29,582 nucleotides of DNA from Nitrospinae bacterium AH_259_B05_G02_I21 (GTDB lineage: Bacteria; JADFOP01): the NCBI GenBank assembly GCA_027717595.1, contig JALLOF010000021.1, positions 1 to 29,582 of the forward strand, given 5' to 3'. A program made the position numbers and the translations under genes. The notes beneath the pieces were generated by a model, which was not told where the DNA came from, made no database searches, and saw only the letters and a list, made by a program, of their open reading frames with translations. Positions within the stretch are counted from its first letter, which is position 1, and the number at the start of each line of letters is the position of its first letter. Of this stretch, positions 16,580-25,266 are shown piece by piece.

Positions 16580-16607
16580 TTGACAGAGCAAGGGGGCCCA
16601 TTATAAG
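16580..16607 (+). promoter_or_regulatory. Sigma-70-type promoter of the hpt-ribF operon
   Basis: A perfect TTGACA (16580-16585) and TATAAG (16602-16607) are spaced by 16 bp. The predicted transcript starts near 16614. That leaves only about 13 nt before ATG 16627 but about 34 nt before ATG 16648, which supports the latter as the hpt start. Confidence 0.7.
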
Positions 16608-16647
16608 TTGAGCGCATTCGTTCTCCATGGAACCTCAGGAATCGACA

Positions 16648-17223
16648 ATGACCACTACGCCCTCCTTTGAGCTCCCCGAATCCTACGCCGATTGCATCAG
16701 CGAGGAGCTGATTGGAGAGGATGAGATAGCCCGGACCGTGTCGCGGATGGGCGAGGAGATCTCCCGGGATTATGCTGACGAGGGGCTCGTGGCCGTCTCG
16801 GTGCTCAAGGGGTCGACCGTCTTTGCCGCCGACCTCATCCGACGCATCACCGTTCCTTTGCAGCTGGAGTTCATGGGCGAGAGCAAGTACGGCGGCTCCG
16901 ACTCGCCCACGGGGGTGGTGCGCATCACCAAGGATTTGGACATCCCCATCGAGGGCCGGGACATCTTGCTCATCGAGTGTCTGATTGATACGGGGTTCTC
17001 CTTGAACTACCTGTACCGCAACCTCCAGCTTCGCGAGCCCAAGAGCATAAGAATTTGCACCTTTCTCGACAAGCCCGCCCGCCGCATCATCAGCTTGAAG
17101 CCCGATTACGTCGGCTACGAGATTCCAGACAGGTTCGTCGTAGGCTACGGGCTCGATTACCAGAACCACTTCCGCAACCTCCCGTTCATCGCCGTGCTGA
17201 AGCCGGAGCTGTACAAGGAGTAG
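16648..17223 (+). CDS. hpt: Hypoxanthine phosphoribosyltransferase
   Basis: Salvages hypoxanthine or guanine with PRPP to form IMP or GMP. 191 aa of type I PRTase fold: SVLKGSTVFAADLIRR (51-66), the flexible-loop part FMGESKYGGS (75-84), the PRPP motif LLIECLIDTGFSL (107-119) and a C-terminal YEIPDRFVVGYGLDY hood. The second acidic residue of the usual E-D-I-I-D-T-G motif is Cys111 here, while the catalytic-base Asp114 is kept. ATG 16648 has AGGA 7 nt upstream. The in-frame ATG at 16627 has no ribosome site and lies too near the promoter. It heads an operon with ribF. Confidence 0.9.
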   Translation: MTTTPSFELPESYADCISEELIGEDEIARTVSRMGEEISRDYADEGLVAVSVLKGSTVFAADLIRRITVPLQLEFMGESKYGGSDSPTGVVRITKDLDIPIEGRDILLIECLIDTGFSLNYLYRNLQLREPKSIRICTFLDKPARRIISLKPDYVGYEIPDRFVVGYGLDYQNHFRNLPFIAVLKPELYKE

Positions 17224-17238
17224 CCGCGGGGGCAGCCA

Positions 17239-18228
17239 ATGGAACTCTACGAAGGCCTGGACCAGCTGCCCGCCTCCTCGCCCTACCCGGTGGTCACCAT
17301 CGGCATCTTCGATGGCGTGCACCTAGGCCACCAGCTCATCTTCCGTCGGGTCGTTGAGCGGGCCCGCGAGGTTGAGGGCATCTCGGTGGCAGTGACCTTC
17401 CGCCCTTCCCCCCGGCAGATTCTCAACCCGGATGTCCCGGCCGACCTGCTGACGACGTTTCCCCAAAAATGTGCGCTGCTCGAGCAGATGGGTCTCGATG
17501 CGGTCCTCGTCATCCCCTTCACGCGGGACTTCTCGCGCACGCCCCCCGAGGACTTCATCACCGATCTCCTCCACCGGAGGGTGGGTGCGCGGGAGCTCTT
17601 CGTCGGGCACGACTTCGCCTTCGGCCGGGGCCGGACGGGAACGATCGCGTTGCTGGAGGCCGAGGCGAGGAAGCTCAACATCGCCGTCACCGTGGTGGGC
17701 CCCGTGACGGCGGGCAAGGAGCCGGTGAGCTCCTCGGCCATCCGGGAGGCGTTGCGCAACGGGGACCCCCGGCGGGCGGCCGAGCTCCTCGGCCGGCCGT
17801 TCAGCCTCGCAGGATCGGTCGTTGAGGGCTATCAGGAGGGCCGGGAATTGGGCTTTCCCACGGCGAACATCCGGGTCGGCCAGGAGATACTCCTCCCCGC
17901 CGACGGGGTGTACGCTATCCGGGTCCTGTGGCGTGGGACGTGGTACGACGGGGTGGCCAACGTCGGGACGAGCCCGACCTTCCCGGACCGCCCCCGGCGC
18001 GTCGAGGTTCACCTCTTTGACGTCGCCGCCACGCTCTACGACGAAGTCCTAGAGGTGGCCTTCTTCGCGCGCCTGCGCGAGGAGCGCCGGTTCCCGAGCG
18101 CCGAGGCGCTGGCGGAGCAGATCCGCAAGGACGCCGAGCAGGCCCGGGCGCTGCTGGCCAAGCTGCCGCCCGCCGGCGACCGAGAGGCGGCCGGCCACGG
18201 GCCAGCCGCTGGTGGGGTCTCAGTGTGA
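17239..18228 (+). CDS. ribF: Bifunctional riboflavin kinase / FAD synthetase
   Basis: Makes FMN from riboflavin and FAD from FMN. 329 aa. The N-terminal adenylyltransferase domain shows GIFDGVHLGH (22-31) and SSSAIREALRNGD near 171-183. The C-terminal flavokinase barrel shows GRPFSLAGSVVEGYQEGRELGFPTANI near 184-210 and GVANVGTSPTF near 240. The tail after about residue 310 is Ala/Gly-rich and not conserved. It begins 15 bp after hpt and its stop overlaps the GTG start of the next gene, so translation is probably coupled. Confidence 0.95.
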   Translation: MELYEGLDQLPASSPYPVVTIGIFDGVHLGHQLIFRRVVERAREVEGISVAVTFRPSPRQILNPDVPADLLTTFPQKCALLEQMGLDAVLVIPFTRDFSRTPPEDFITDLLHRRVGARELFVGHDFAFGRGRTGTIALLEAEARKLNIAVTVVGPVTAGKEPVSSSAIREALRNGDPRRAAELLGRPFSLAGSVVEGYQEGRELGFPTANIRVGQEILLPADGVYAIRVLWRGTWYDGVANVGTSPTFPDRPRRVEVHLFDVAATLYDEVLEVAFFARLREERRFPSAEALAEQIRKDAEQARALLAKLPPAGDREAAGHGPAAGGVSV

Positions 18229-19247
18229 GGTGGCACCTCTGGGTGGGCGTCCTCGTAAGCGGCCTCCTGCTGGCCATCATCGCCTGGACCATCGACGTTC
18301 GCGAGGCGGTTCGCGCTCTGGCCGCCGCGGACGTCCGGTGGGTCGGCCCGGCCCTTGTCATCCTGGGTATCTCGCTGGGCGTTCGGGCCTGGCGCTGGCG
18401 CTTCATCATGGCGCCGGTCAAGCTCATCAACACTCACCGGCTTTTTTCTGCCATGATGATCGGTTTCATGGGCAACAATCTCTTGCCGGCGCGCGTCGGG
18501 GAGTTCATGCGGGCCTACGTCATCGGAAAGACCCAGCGGGTCAGCGCCTCCGCATCGCTGGCGACCGTGGTCGTTGAGCGCCTGTTCGACGGCTTCACTC
18601 TACTCGCCATGCTCCTCGTCTCTGTCCTTGTGCTTCACTTTCCGGTGGAGTCGGAGAGGCTCACCCATCACATCCGAACGGCCGGGTGGCTTGCCTTCGG
18701 ATTCTACCTCGCGGTGCTCGCCGTCTGCGTCCTCTTGCGACTCTATCAGGCCCCGACGCGCCGGGGAATCTTGGCCGTCCTGTCCTTCCTGCCCCAGCGT
18801 TGGCGCGCGAAGACGGCCGAAGTGCTTGATGGTTTCGTCCAGGGGCTCGAAGTGGTCCGAGGAGGATGGCACCTGGTCCCAATACTCGCCCTATCTATCG
18901 CGGCCTGGTCGATCCAGGCCGTCGCCATCTGGCTCGTCTTGCTGGCGTTTCACCTCAAGCTCTCCCTGGGAGCATCCTTCTTTATTTTGGCCGTTCAGTC
19001 CTTCGGGGTGATGATTCCTTCATCACCCGGATTCATCGGAACTTTCCACGCCGCCTCGATCCTCGCCATGACCGCCTACGGCGTCGGCCGGGAGGTGGCG
19101 CTGTCGGCCTCCATCGTCATGCACTTGCTCTTCTTCATGCCCGTTACCGTCGTGGGCCTCATCTACCTGTGGGTGGAAAACCTGACCCTTCACGAGATGA
19201 CCGTCGCCTCCAAAGAGGTGGCGCTTTCGACGACGGAGGATGGATAA
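18225..19247 (+). CDS. Lysylphosphatidylglycerol synthase TM-type / flippase-like membrane protein
   Basis: 340 aa with about eight hydrophobic helices and the UPF0104/LPG_synthase_TM pattern: GNNLLPARVGEFMRAYVIG near 80-98, VVVERLFDG near 109-117 and IPSSPGFIGTFHAASI near 263-278. Members of this family flip or transfer lipid-linked groups, as in MprF and AglD relatives; the substrate here is unknown. There is no soluble LPG synthase domain. The GTG start overlaps the ribF stop. Confidence 0.88.
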   Translation: MRWHLWVGVLVSGLLLAIIAWTIDVREAVRALAAADVRWVGPALVILGISLGVRAWRWRFIMAPVKLINTHRLFSAMMIGFMGNNLLPARVGEFMRAYVIGKTQRVSASASLATVVVERLFDGFTLLAMLLVSVLVLHFPVESERLTHHIRTAGWLAFGFYLAVLAVCVLLRLYQAPTRRGILAVLSFLPQRWRAKTAEVLDGFVQGLEVVRGGWHLVPILALSIAAWSIQAVAIWLVLLAFHLKLSLGASFFILAVQSFGVMIPSSPGFIGTFHAASILAMTAYGVGREVALSASIVMHLLFFMPVTVVGLIYLWVENLTLHEMTVASKEVALSTTEDG

Positions 19248-19294
19248 CTGCCCCAGGCCGGCTGTAACATCAAGGCCACGGGGCGGCTAAGGGC

Positions 19295-19323
19295 TTGAAA
19301 GCCTCCAGGCGGCTTTGTATATT
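19295..19323 (+). promoter_or_regulatory. Sigma-70-type promoter of the nuo operon
   Basis: TTGAAA (19295-19300) and TATATT (19318-19323) are exactly 17 bp apart, each matching consensus at 5 of 6 positions. It lies just after the flippase-like gene. Confidence 0.65.
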
Positions 19324-19329
19324 TATGTG

Positions 19330-19577
19330 AGGATTTAATGGGTGTTTTTTTTAAGGTCGGGCTTGTGAAAAAATTCTCGAGGGGCTTGCTAAAGAGCCCT
19401 GCAGATCGGTGCTTCAGGCCGGAGGGATTCTTGGCCCCTCATAGGGCCCTTGTAGAGTTCGTCTCGCTATTGGGCCTTGCCATTGAATGGGGAATCGGGT
19501 AGAAGAGGGATGTTTGGGCTCGCTCCGGGGGCTTAAGCATTCCGCATCCCGAGTTGCCGTCCTTGTTGGGGAATGAT
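19330..19577 (+). other. Long untranslated leader of the nuo operon
   Basis: About 245 nt separate the predicted nuo transcript start from nuoA. No gene is visible. It contains a T8 run near 19346, and a GGGCT/AGCCC stem within about 19382-19400. I recognise no known riboswitch. Confidence 0.4.
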
Positions 19578-19931
19578 GTGGATACAGCCTTTCCCTTGTT
19601 TTTGATGCTTCTTTTCGCCGGGGGGCTTGCCGGCGCTATGCTCGCCATGGGCGAGTTCATTGGGCCCAAGCGACTCACCTCGATCAAGCTGGAGCCTTTC
19701 GAGTGCGGCTCCACGCCCATCGGCCCCGGCCGCCAGCGCTTCAACGTCAAGTTCTACCTCGTGGCGATGCTCTTCATCATCTTTGATGTCGAGGTGGTGT
19801 TCCTCTACCCGTGGGCGGTCATCTTTCGTGACCTGGGCGTGTTCGGCCTGGTGGAGATGGCGTGCTTCATCTTCATCCTTGCGGCGGCCCTGGTCTACGT
19901 CTGGAAACGAGGAGCCTTGGAATGGGAGTAG
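19578..19931 (+). CDS. nuoA: NADH-quinone oxidoreductase subunit A
   Basis: Small membrane subunit of complex I near the quinone site. 117 aa from GTG 19578, which has GGGGA 5 nt upstream. A TTG at 19554 would add eight residues. Three membrane helices are seen, with the family signatures FECGSTPIGPGRQRFNVKFYLVAM and FDVEVVFLYPWA, including the loop Cys. It opens the nuoABCDGH cluster and overlaps nuoB by 10 nt. Confidence 0.92.
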   Translation: MDTAFPLFLMLLFAGGLAGAMLAMGEFIGPKRLTSIKLEPFECGSTPIGPGRQRFNVKFYLVAMLFIIFDVEVVFLYPWAVIFRDLGVFGLVEMACFIFILAAALVYVWKRGALEWE

Positions 19932-20416
19932 AGAAGGCCTTAGAGGGCGGGATTCTTCTGTCGCGCCTTGATCACGTTATCGGCTGGGCCCGCAAGTACT
20001 CGATCTTTCAGTACCCCTTCGTCACCGCCTGCTGCGGGATGGAGTACATGTCGACCGCCTGCTCCCATTACGACATCGACCGGTTCGGGGCGGGCTTGCC
20101 GCGGTTCAGCCCGCGCCAGGCGGATGTCCTGTTCGTTGTGGGGACCATCAGCCACAAGCTCGCTCCGGTGCTGGTCAAGATTTATGAGCAGATGTGTGAG
20201 CCCAAGTGGGTTGTCGCCTTCGGGGTCTGTACGGTCTCGGGCGGGTTCTACAACAACTACGCCACGGTGCAGGGCATCGATACGATGATCCCCGTGGATC
20301 TCTACATCCCGGGTTGTCCTCCCCGGCCCGAGACGGTGCTCCACGGCCTCATGATGCTCCAGGAGAAGATTCAGCACGAGAAGCAGGAAGTCTTGCCGGG
20401 GCAGGTGCGCACGTAA
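19922..20416 (+). CDS. nuoB: NADH-quinone oxidoreductase subunit B
   Basis: Peripheral-arm subunit holding the terminal [4Fe-4S] cluster N2, which passes electrons to quinone. 164 aa with all four ligands: Cys37 and Cys38 (TACCGME), Cys103 (GVCTVSGG) and Cys132 (GCPPRPE). ATG 19922 lies inside the end of nuoA, preceded by GAGGAG 7 nt upstream. Confidence 0.96.
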   Translation: MGVEKALEGGILLSRLDHVIGWARKYSIFQYPFVTACCGMEYMSTACSHYDIDRFGAGLPRFSPRQADVLFVVGTISHKLAPVLVKIYEQMCEPKWVVAFGVCTVSGGFYNNYATVQGIDTMIPVDLYIPGCPPRPETVLHGLMMLQEKIQHEKQEVLPGQVRT

Positions 20417-20424
20417 CGAAGCCC

Positions 20425-20925
20425 ATGAGCCAGCCCAGCGTTACGCTCCAACTCCTTCAAGAGCGCTTTGCGTCCGTCATTCGAGAGGTCCACAGCCTCC
20501 ACGGCGACGACACCGTCGTCGTCGAGCCCGGGGCGAACCTCGAGGTTCTGCAGTTTTGCAGGGATGAGCCCCGGCTGGCCTACAACGTCCTGGTGGACCT
20601 AACCTGCGTGGATTACCTCGACTACCCCGACCGGGAGGGCCAGCCCCGCTTCGAGGTCGTCTACCATCTCTACTCGCTGGAGCACAACCACCGGGTGCGC
20701 ATCAAGTGCCCCGTGGCGGCGGAGGACCCCACCGTCGCCACCGTCGTGGAGCTCTGGCCGATTGCCGACTGGCTGGAGCGGGAGGCGTGGGATATGTTCG
20801 GGGTCAACTTTGCAGGCCACCCGGATATGCGACGCATCCTCATGTATGAGGAGTTCGAGGGCCACCCGTTGAGGAAGGATTACTCCATCAGCCGTCGCCA
20901 GCCCCTAGTGGGGCCGAAGAACTGA
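20425..20925 (+). CDS. nuoC: NADH-quinone oxidoreductase subunit C
   Basis: The 30-kDa-type subunit of the complex I connecting arm. 166 aa, with the signature WLEREAWDMFGVNFAGHPDMRRILM near 111-135 and the GHPLRKDY C-terminus. The start is ATG 20425, 8 bp after nuoB, with only a weak ribosome site. It is separate from nuoD, not fused as in E. coli. Confidence 0.95.
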   Translation: MSQPSVTLQLLQERFASVIREVHSLHGDDTVVVEPGANLEVLQFCRDEPRLAYNVLVDLTCVDYLDYPDREGQPRFEVVYHLYSLEHNHRVRIKCPVAAEDPTVATVVELWPIADWLEREAWDMFGVNFAGHPDMRRILMYEEFEGHPLRKDYSISRRQPLVGPKN

Positions 20926-20949
20926 GGCGCCGGGTGAAGAGGGAGCAGG

Positions 20950-22350
20950 ATGGCTGAGGAACCCCAAACCGAAGAACACGTCGATAGTCTCGCGTCCCGG
21001 GTCGTAGGGGAGGGCGAAGAGGGGGAGCTTCAGTTCAGGGACATGTTCTTGAACATGGGGCCGGCCCACCCCGCCATGCACGGGATCGTTCGGATCCTGG
21101 TGCGGCTCGATGGCGAGACGGTCCTGGGCGCCGATGTCGAGATCGGCTACCTCCACCGGGCCTTCGAGAAGAGCTGCGAGGTGGGCGGCTACAATCAGGC
21201 CATCCCCTACACCGACCGGCTCAACTACGTCTCGCCCATCATCAACAACGTCGGCTACGCCATGGCCGTAGAGAAGCTCTTTGGCATCACAACGCCCGAG
21301 CGGTGCCAGTACATCCTAACCCTGATGTCCGAGATTTCGAGAATCACCGACCATCTGACCTGCATCGGCGCCTCGGCGATGGAGCTCGGGGCCTTCACGG
21401 TCTTTCTCTACATGATCGAGGCGCGGGAGTTTCTATACGACTTGGTGGAAGAGGTCACCGGCGCGCGCCTGACCGTCAGCTACGGCCGTATCGGCGGGGT
21501 GAAGGCCGACCTGCCCGATGGCTTTGAGCAGGAGTGTCGGGAAGCCATCGAGAGGGTCCGCAAGATCATCGGCGAGTGCCACGGGCTGCTTACGAAGAAT
21601 CGCATCTTCATCGACCGGATGCGCGACGTGGGGGTCATCTCCCCGGAGCGGGCCCTCGCATACGCCTTCACGGGCCCGATGCTCCGCTCCACCGGCGTCA
21701 ACTACGACGTGCGCAAGGCGCAGCCGTATCTCGTCTACGACCGGATGGACTTCATCGTCCCGCTCGGCACCAACGGCGACAACTACGACCGCTATCTCGT
21801 CCGGATGGAGGAGATCGAGCAGAGTTGTCGCATCATCGAACAGTGCCTGGAGCAGATTCCGCCCGGGCCCATCTTCGCCGACCTGACGGGCGAGCCCATC
21901 GAGACCGAGCGGATGCTCGAGCTGGCCAAGCACAAGGAGTCGTTCAAGGACCTCTACGAGGTGAAGGTCGACATCGCTCCGACGCTGCAGGGCAGCGAGC
22001 GGATTTTCCACGATGTCGTGGCCACGGACGACCGCCGGGCCTTTCTCCCGCCCAAGGAGGAGGTCTACGAGAACATCGAGTCGCTCATGAACCACTTCAA
22101 GCTGGTCATGTTCGGCCACGGTATCGAGCCCCCCAAGGGCGAGGCCTACCAGGCTGTCGAGGGGGCCAACGGCGAGCTTGGCTTCTACGTGGTGAGCGAC
22201 GGCTCGGGCCAGCCCTACCGGGTGCGGTGCCGTGGGCCGTGTTTCAACTTCCTGGCCGCCCTGCACGAGATGCTCATCGGGGACATGGTGGCGGACGTGG
22301 TGCCGACCTTCGGCTCCGTCAACATGATAGGGGGGGAGCTGGACCGCTGA
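20950..22350 (+). CDS. nuoD: NADH-quinone oxidoreductase subunit D
   Basis: The 49-kDa-type subunit that forms the quinone cavity with NuoB. 466 aa, longer than the usual roughly 400, because of an N-terminal extension and internal loops. The normal NMGPQHPSTHG is NMGPAHPAMHG here (about 36-46). EIGYLHRAFEK, YTDRLNYVSP and the final GSVNMIGGELDR are as expected. GGGAGCAGG lies just before ATG 20950. Confidence 0.95.
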   Translation: MAEEPQTEEHVDSLASRVVGEGEEGELQFRDMFLNMGPAHPAMHGIVRILVRLDGETVLGADVEIGYLHRAFEKSCEVGGYNQAIPYTDRLNYVSPIINNVGYAMAVEKLFGITTPERCQYILTLMSEISRITDHLTCIGASAMELGAFTVFLYMIEAREFLYDLVEEVTGARLTVSYGRIGGVKADLPDGFEQECREAIERVRKIIGECHGLLTKNRIFIDRMRDVGVISPERALAYAFTGPMLRSTGVNYDVRKAQPYLVYDRMDFIVPLGTNGDNYDRYLVRMEEIEQSCRIIEQCLEQIPPGPIFADLTGEPIETERMLELAKHKESFKDLYEVKVDIAPTLQGSERIFHDVVATDDRRAFLPPKEEVYENIESLMNHFKLVMFGHGIEPPKGEAYQAVEGANGELGFYVVSDGSGQPYRVRCRGPCFNFLAALHEMLIGDMVADVVPTFGSVNMIGGELDR

Positions 22351-22376
22351 CGGTCGGCTCCTTGAGGATAAGCACG

Positions 22377-24005
22377 ATGCCCAACGTGGAGATTGACGGC
22401 CGGACCATCGAGGTCGACGAGGGGACGAGCATCCTCGAGGCCGCCGGGCAGGCGGGGGCTGCCATCCCCCACTACTGCTATCACGCCGGGCTTTCGATTG
22501 ACGGCACCTGTCGGATGTGCCTCGTCGAGGTGGAAAAGAGCCCGAAGCTCGTCATTTCGTGCGCCACGCCTGTGGCGGAGGGGATGGTGGTCCGGACCGA
22601 ATCGGAGCCGGTCAAGAAGGCCGTGGCCGATGTCCTGGAGTATCTCCTCATCAACCACCCCCTGGACTGCCCCATCTGCGACAAGGCCGGCGAGTGCGGG
22701 CTTCAGGACTACTACATGGAGCACGGGCTCTATTCGAGCCGGATGCACGAGAAGAAGTGGCTCAAAGGCAAGGTCATTGACATAGGTCAGCTCGTGCTCG
22801 ACCAGGATCGCTGCATCCTCTGCACCCGGTGCGTGCGCTTCGGCGACGAGGTCGTGGGCGACCAGGAGCTGGGCTTCATCGACCGGGGCTCGCGCAAGAC
22901 GATCGCGACTTTCATGGACCAGCCCCTGAAGAACCACTACACGGGCAACCTCGTGGACATCTGCCCGGTCGGGGCCTTCACCGACAAGGACTTCCGCTTC
23001 CAGGCCCGGGTCTGGTACCTGGAGCAAACCAAGAGCGTCTGCCCCGGCTGTTCGCGGGGCTGCAACATAGAGGTCCACCACACGATGCGCCGCTTCCGGT
23101 TCGAGCACAAGCGGGTATATCGGCTCTTGCCGCGCTACAACCCGGAGGTCAACGGCCACTGGATGTGCGACTTCGGCCGCCACGGCTACCACTCCGTGGA
23201 CTCGCCGGAGCGCCTCTTCTTCCCGCTCGTGCGCGACGGCGATAAGTTTAGCCAGGTCCCGTGGATGGAGGCGATGCGAGCGGCCGCGGAAGCCCTCCGG
23301 GGGGCCGTTGAGGCCCACGGCCCCGAGGCGGTGGCGGTCATCCCCTCGGCCCAAAGCGCCAATGAGGACCTCTTCGTCCTCAGAGAGCTCTTTCGAGATA
23401 GCTTAGGGGTGCCCCACATCGACTACAGGGTTCCTGCGGCCGAGGAGGGCTACGAGGACGAGATTCTCATCAAGGCCGACAAGAACCCCAACACCCACGG
23501 CTGCGCGGACCTCGGGCTCGTGCCGGCCGACGGCGGGCGGGACCTTGATGCCATCCTGGCAGGTTGCCGCGACGGGACGATCAAGGCGCTCGTCGTCTGC
23601 CACCACGACCTGGGCCACCTTTTCCCCGACGGCGACCAGGCCGAGGCCCTAAGCGGCCTGGAGGCGCTCGTCTTTTTGGGGTCGTTGCCGACGAGCACCC
23701 AGGCGCTCGCCTCCGTCGTGCTGCCCGCGTCGGTCTACGTCGAGCGCGAGGGGACCTTCACCAACTTCGCCGGGCGCGTGCAGCGCTTCTGGCAGGCGCT
23801 CGAGCCCCTCGGCGAGGCCATAGCGGAGTGGGATATCTGGGTCGGACTGGCCCAGGCCCTGGGCCTCGAGTGCACGTATCGAAGCGCCGGGGATGCCTTC
23901 GACGCCCTCGCCCAGGCTGTCGAAGCCTACGCCGGGCTGTCGTACGACACCCTCGGCGCGGACGGCGAGCCCGCCGGGGTGGCCGTTGCGGAGGCGGCCG
24001 AATGA
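22377..24005 (+). CDS. nuoG: NADH-quinone oxidoreductase subunit G, short form
   Basis: The 75-kDa-type iron-sulfur subunit. 542 aa, against roughly 700-900 in many bacteria. The [2Fe-2S] ligands are Cys34, 45, 48 and 62. Next come His94/Cys98/101/107 (N5 type), Cys146/149/152/196 (N4 type), and a CxxCxxxC set at Cys222/225/229 with Cys264 (N7 type). The C-terminal molybdopterin-oxidoreductase-like domain is strongly shortened: much of its centre is missing, but it keeps LPASVYVEREGTFTNFAGRVQRF. There is no sign of frameshift, so this is a compact form and not a broken gene. GAGGA lies 8 nt before ATG 22377, and the stop overlaps nuoH. It follows nuoD directly, with no nuoE or nuoF. Confidence 0.92.
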   Translation: MPNVEIDGRTIEVDEGTSILEAAGQAGAAIPHYCYHAGLSIDGTCRMCLVEVEKSPKLVISCATPVAEGMVVRTESEPVKKAVADVLEYLLINHPLDCPICDKAGECGLQDYYMEHGLYSSRMHEKKWLKGKVIDIGQLVLDQDRCILCTRCVRFGDEVVGDQELGFIDRGSRKTIATFMDQPLKNHYTGNLVDICPVGAFTDKDFRFQARVWYLEQTKSVCPGCSRGCNIEVHHTMRRFRFEHKRVYRLLPRYNPEVNGHWMCDFGRHGYHSVDSPERLFFPLVRDGDKFSQVPWMEAMRAAAEALRGAVEAHGPEAVAVIPSAQSANEDLFVLRELFRDSLGVPHIDYRVPAAEEGYEDEILIKADKNPNTHGCADLGLVPADGGRDLDAILAGCRDGTIKALVVCHHDLGHLFPDGDQAEALSGLEALVFLGSLPTSTQALASVVLPASVYVEREGTFTNFAGRVQRFWQALEPLGEAIAEWDIWVGLAQALGLECTYRSAGDAFDALAQAVEAYAGLSYDTLGADGEPAGVAVAEAAE

Positions 24006-25090
24006 TCGTCGAGGCGCTCATCCATCTGGTCAAGGTCCTCCTTGTCATCGGCTTCGTCATGAACGTGGCGGGGCTTTTGACCTGGGTCGAGCGCAAGCAG
24101 AGCGCTGTGATGCAGGACCGCATCGGGGCCAACCGGGCCGACATCTTCGGCTTCCGCCTGATCGGGCTCTTCCACCCCATTGCCGATGGGCTGAAGATGA
24201 TAACGAAAGAGGACTTCATCCCGCCCGGTGGCAACCGTTTCCTCCATACGATGGCGCCCTTCGCGGCCTTCTTCCCGGCCCTCATCGCCTTCGCCATCAT
24301 CCCGTTCGGCGACGTGCTGCGGGTGGGCGGCCGCATAATCCCGCTGCAGGTGGTCGACTTCAACGTGGGCGTCCTGTACCTGCTCGCCGTCGGGGGGATG
24401 AGCGTCTACGGGGTGGTGCTGGCCGGCTGGTCGTCCAACAACAAGTACTCCCTGCTCGGGGGACTTCGGGCCTCGGCCCAGTTGATCTCCTACGAGATTA
24501 CGCTCGGGCTCTCCATCATCGGGGTGCTGATGGTCTTCCAGACCCTCCAGCTGAGCGAGATCAACCGCCTCCAGGGCGAGCTGCTCTTCGGCTTCATCCC
24601 CAAGTGGGGCGTGGTGGTGCAACCCCTGGCCTTCCTCCTGTTTTTCACGGCCGCCGTGGCCGAGAGCAGGCGTATCCCCTTCGACCAGCCCGAGAGCGAA
24701 AGCGAGATCATCGGGTATTTCACCGAGTACAGCGGCATGAAGTGGGGCATGTTCATGTTCGCCGACTTCATCGAGACGGTGACGGTGGCGGGTGTGGCCA
24801 CCAGCGTCTTCTTCGGCGGCTGGCAGGTCCCCTACCTCTTCGCCGACGGCTTCCACTTCCCCTGGGGGAGCATCGTCGCGCTGCCCCACCTCGCGGTCAT
24901 CCTGCTCCAGGTCGCCTCCTTCGTCTTCAAGGTCCTCTTCTTCTGCTGGCTGCTTATGACCATCCGCTGGACCCTGCCGCGCTTCCGCTACGACCAGGTG
25001 ATGCGCCTTGGCTGGAAGTACCTGCTGCCGTTGAGCCTGTTCAACATCCTGGCCACAGGAGTCGTGATTCTCGCCCTCCAGGCCCTCTAG
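24002..25090 (+). CDS. nuoH: NADH-quinone oxidoreductase subunit H
   Basis: Membrane subunit that joins the quinone site to the proton-pumping arm. 362 aa, about eight helices, with VERKQSAVMQDRIGANRADIFG-type loop, SNNKYSLLGGLRASAQLISYEI and AESRRIPFDQPESESEIIGYFTEYSGMKW. The last reads PFDQPE where most have PFDLPE. The ATG overlaps the nuoG stop. It is the last nuo gene here; nuoI, usually next, is absent and a repeat-bearing gap follows. Confidence 0.95.
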   Translation: MIVEALIHLVKVLLVIGFVMNVAGLLTWVERKQSAVMQDRIGANRADIFGFRLIGLFHPIADGLKMITKEDFIPPGGNRFLHTMAPFAAFFPALIAFAIIPFGDVLRVGGRIIPLQVVDFNVGVLYLLAVGGMSVYGVVLAGWSSNNKYSLLGGLRASAQLISYEITLGLSIIGVLMVFQTLQLSEINRLQGELLFGFIPKWGVVVQPLAFLLFFTAAVAESRRIPFDQPESESEIIGYFTEYSGMKWGMFMFADFIETVTVAGVATSVFFGGWQVPYLFADGFHFPWGSIVALPHLAVILLQVASFVFKVLFFCWLLMTIRWTLPRFRYDQVMRLGWKYLLPLSLFNILATGVVILALQAL

Positions 25091-25266
25091 GTGGGACGGC
25101 CCTTCGGGCTCTCTTCCAGTTCGTCAGCTTCGACTTCGCCATCACCCGCGTCCGCGAATGCCCCGCGTGCGCCACGCTCTCCTGCGACCGGGCGGAGGAG
25201 GGAAGGGGGAGTTGAGAGGCCGCCACGCTCCCAGGATCCACTCTGAGACATAGCATATGTATGGGA

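Noticed and set aside
19298-19316. AAAGCC/GGCTTT hairpin as terminator of the flippase-like gene
   Set aside because: Weak 6-bp stem without a T run; it coincides with the -35/-10 spacer of the nuo promoter.
21534-22376. Possible N-terminal extension of nuoG through the nuoD region
   Set aside because: The same frame is open, but the residues are the shifted reading of nuoD. The ferredoxin-type start at 22377 has a good ribosome site.
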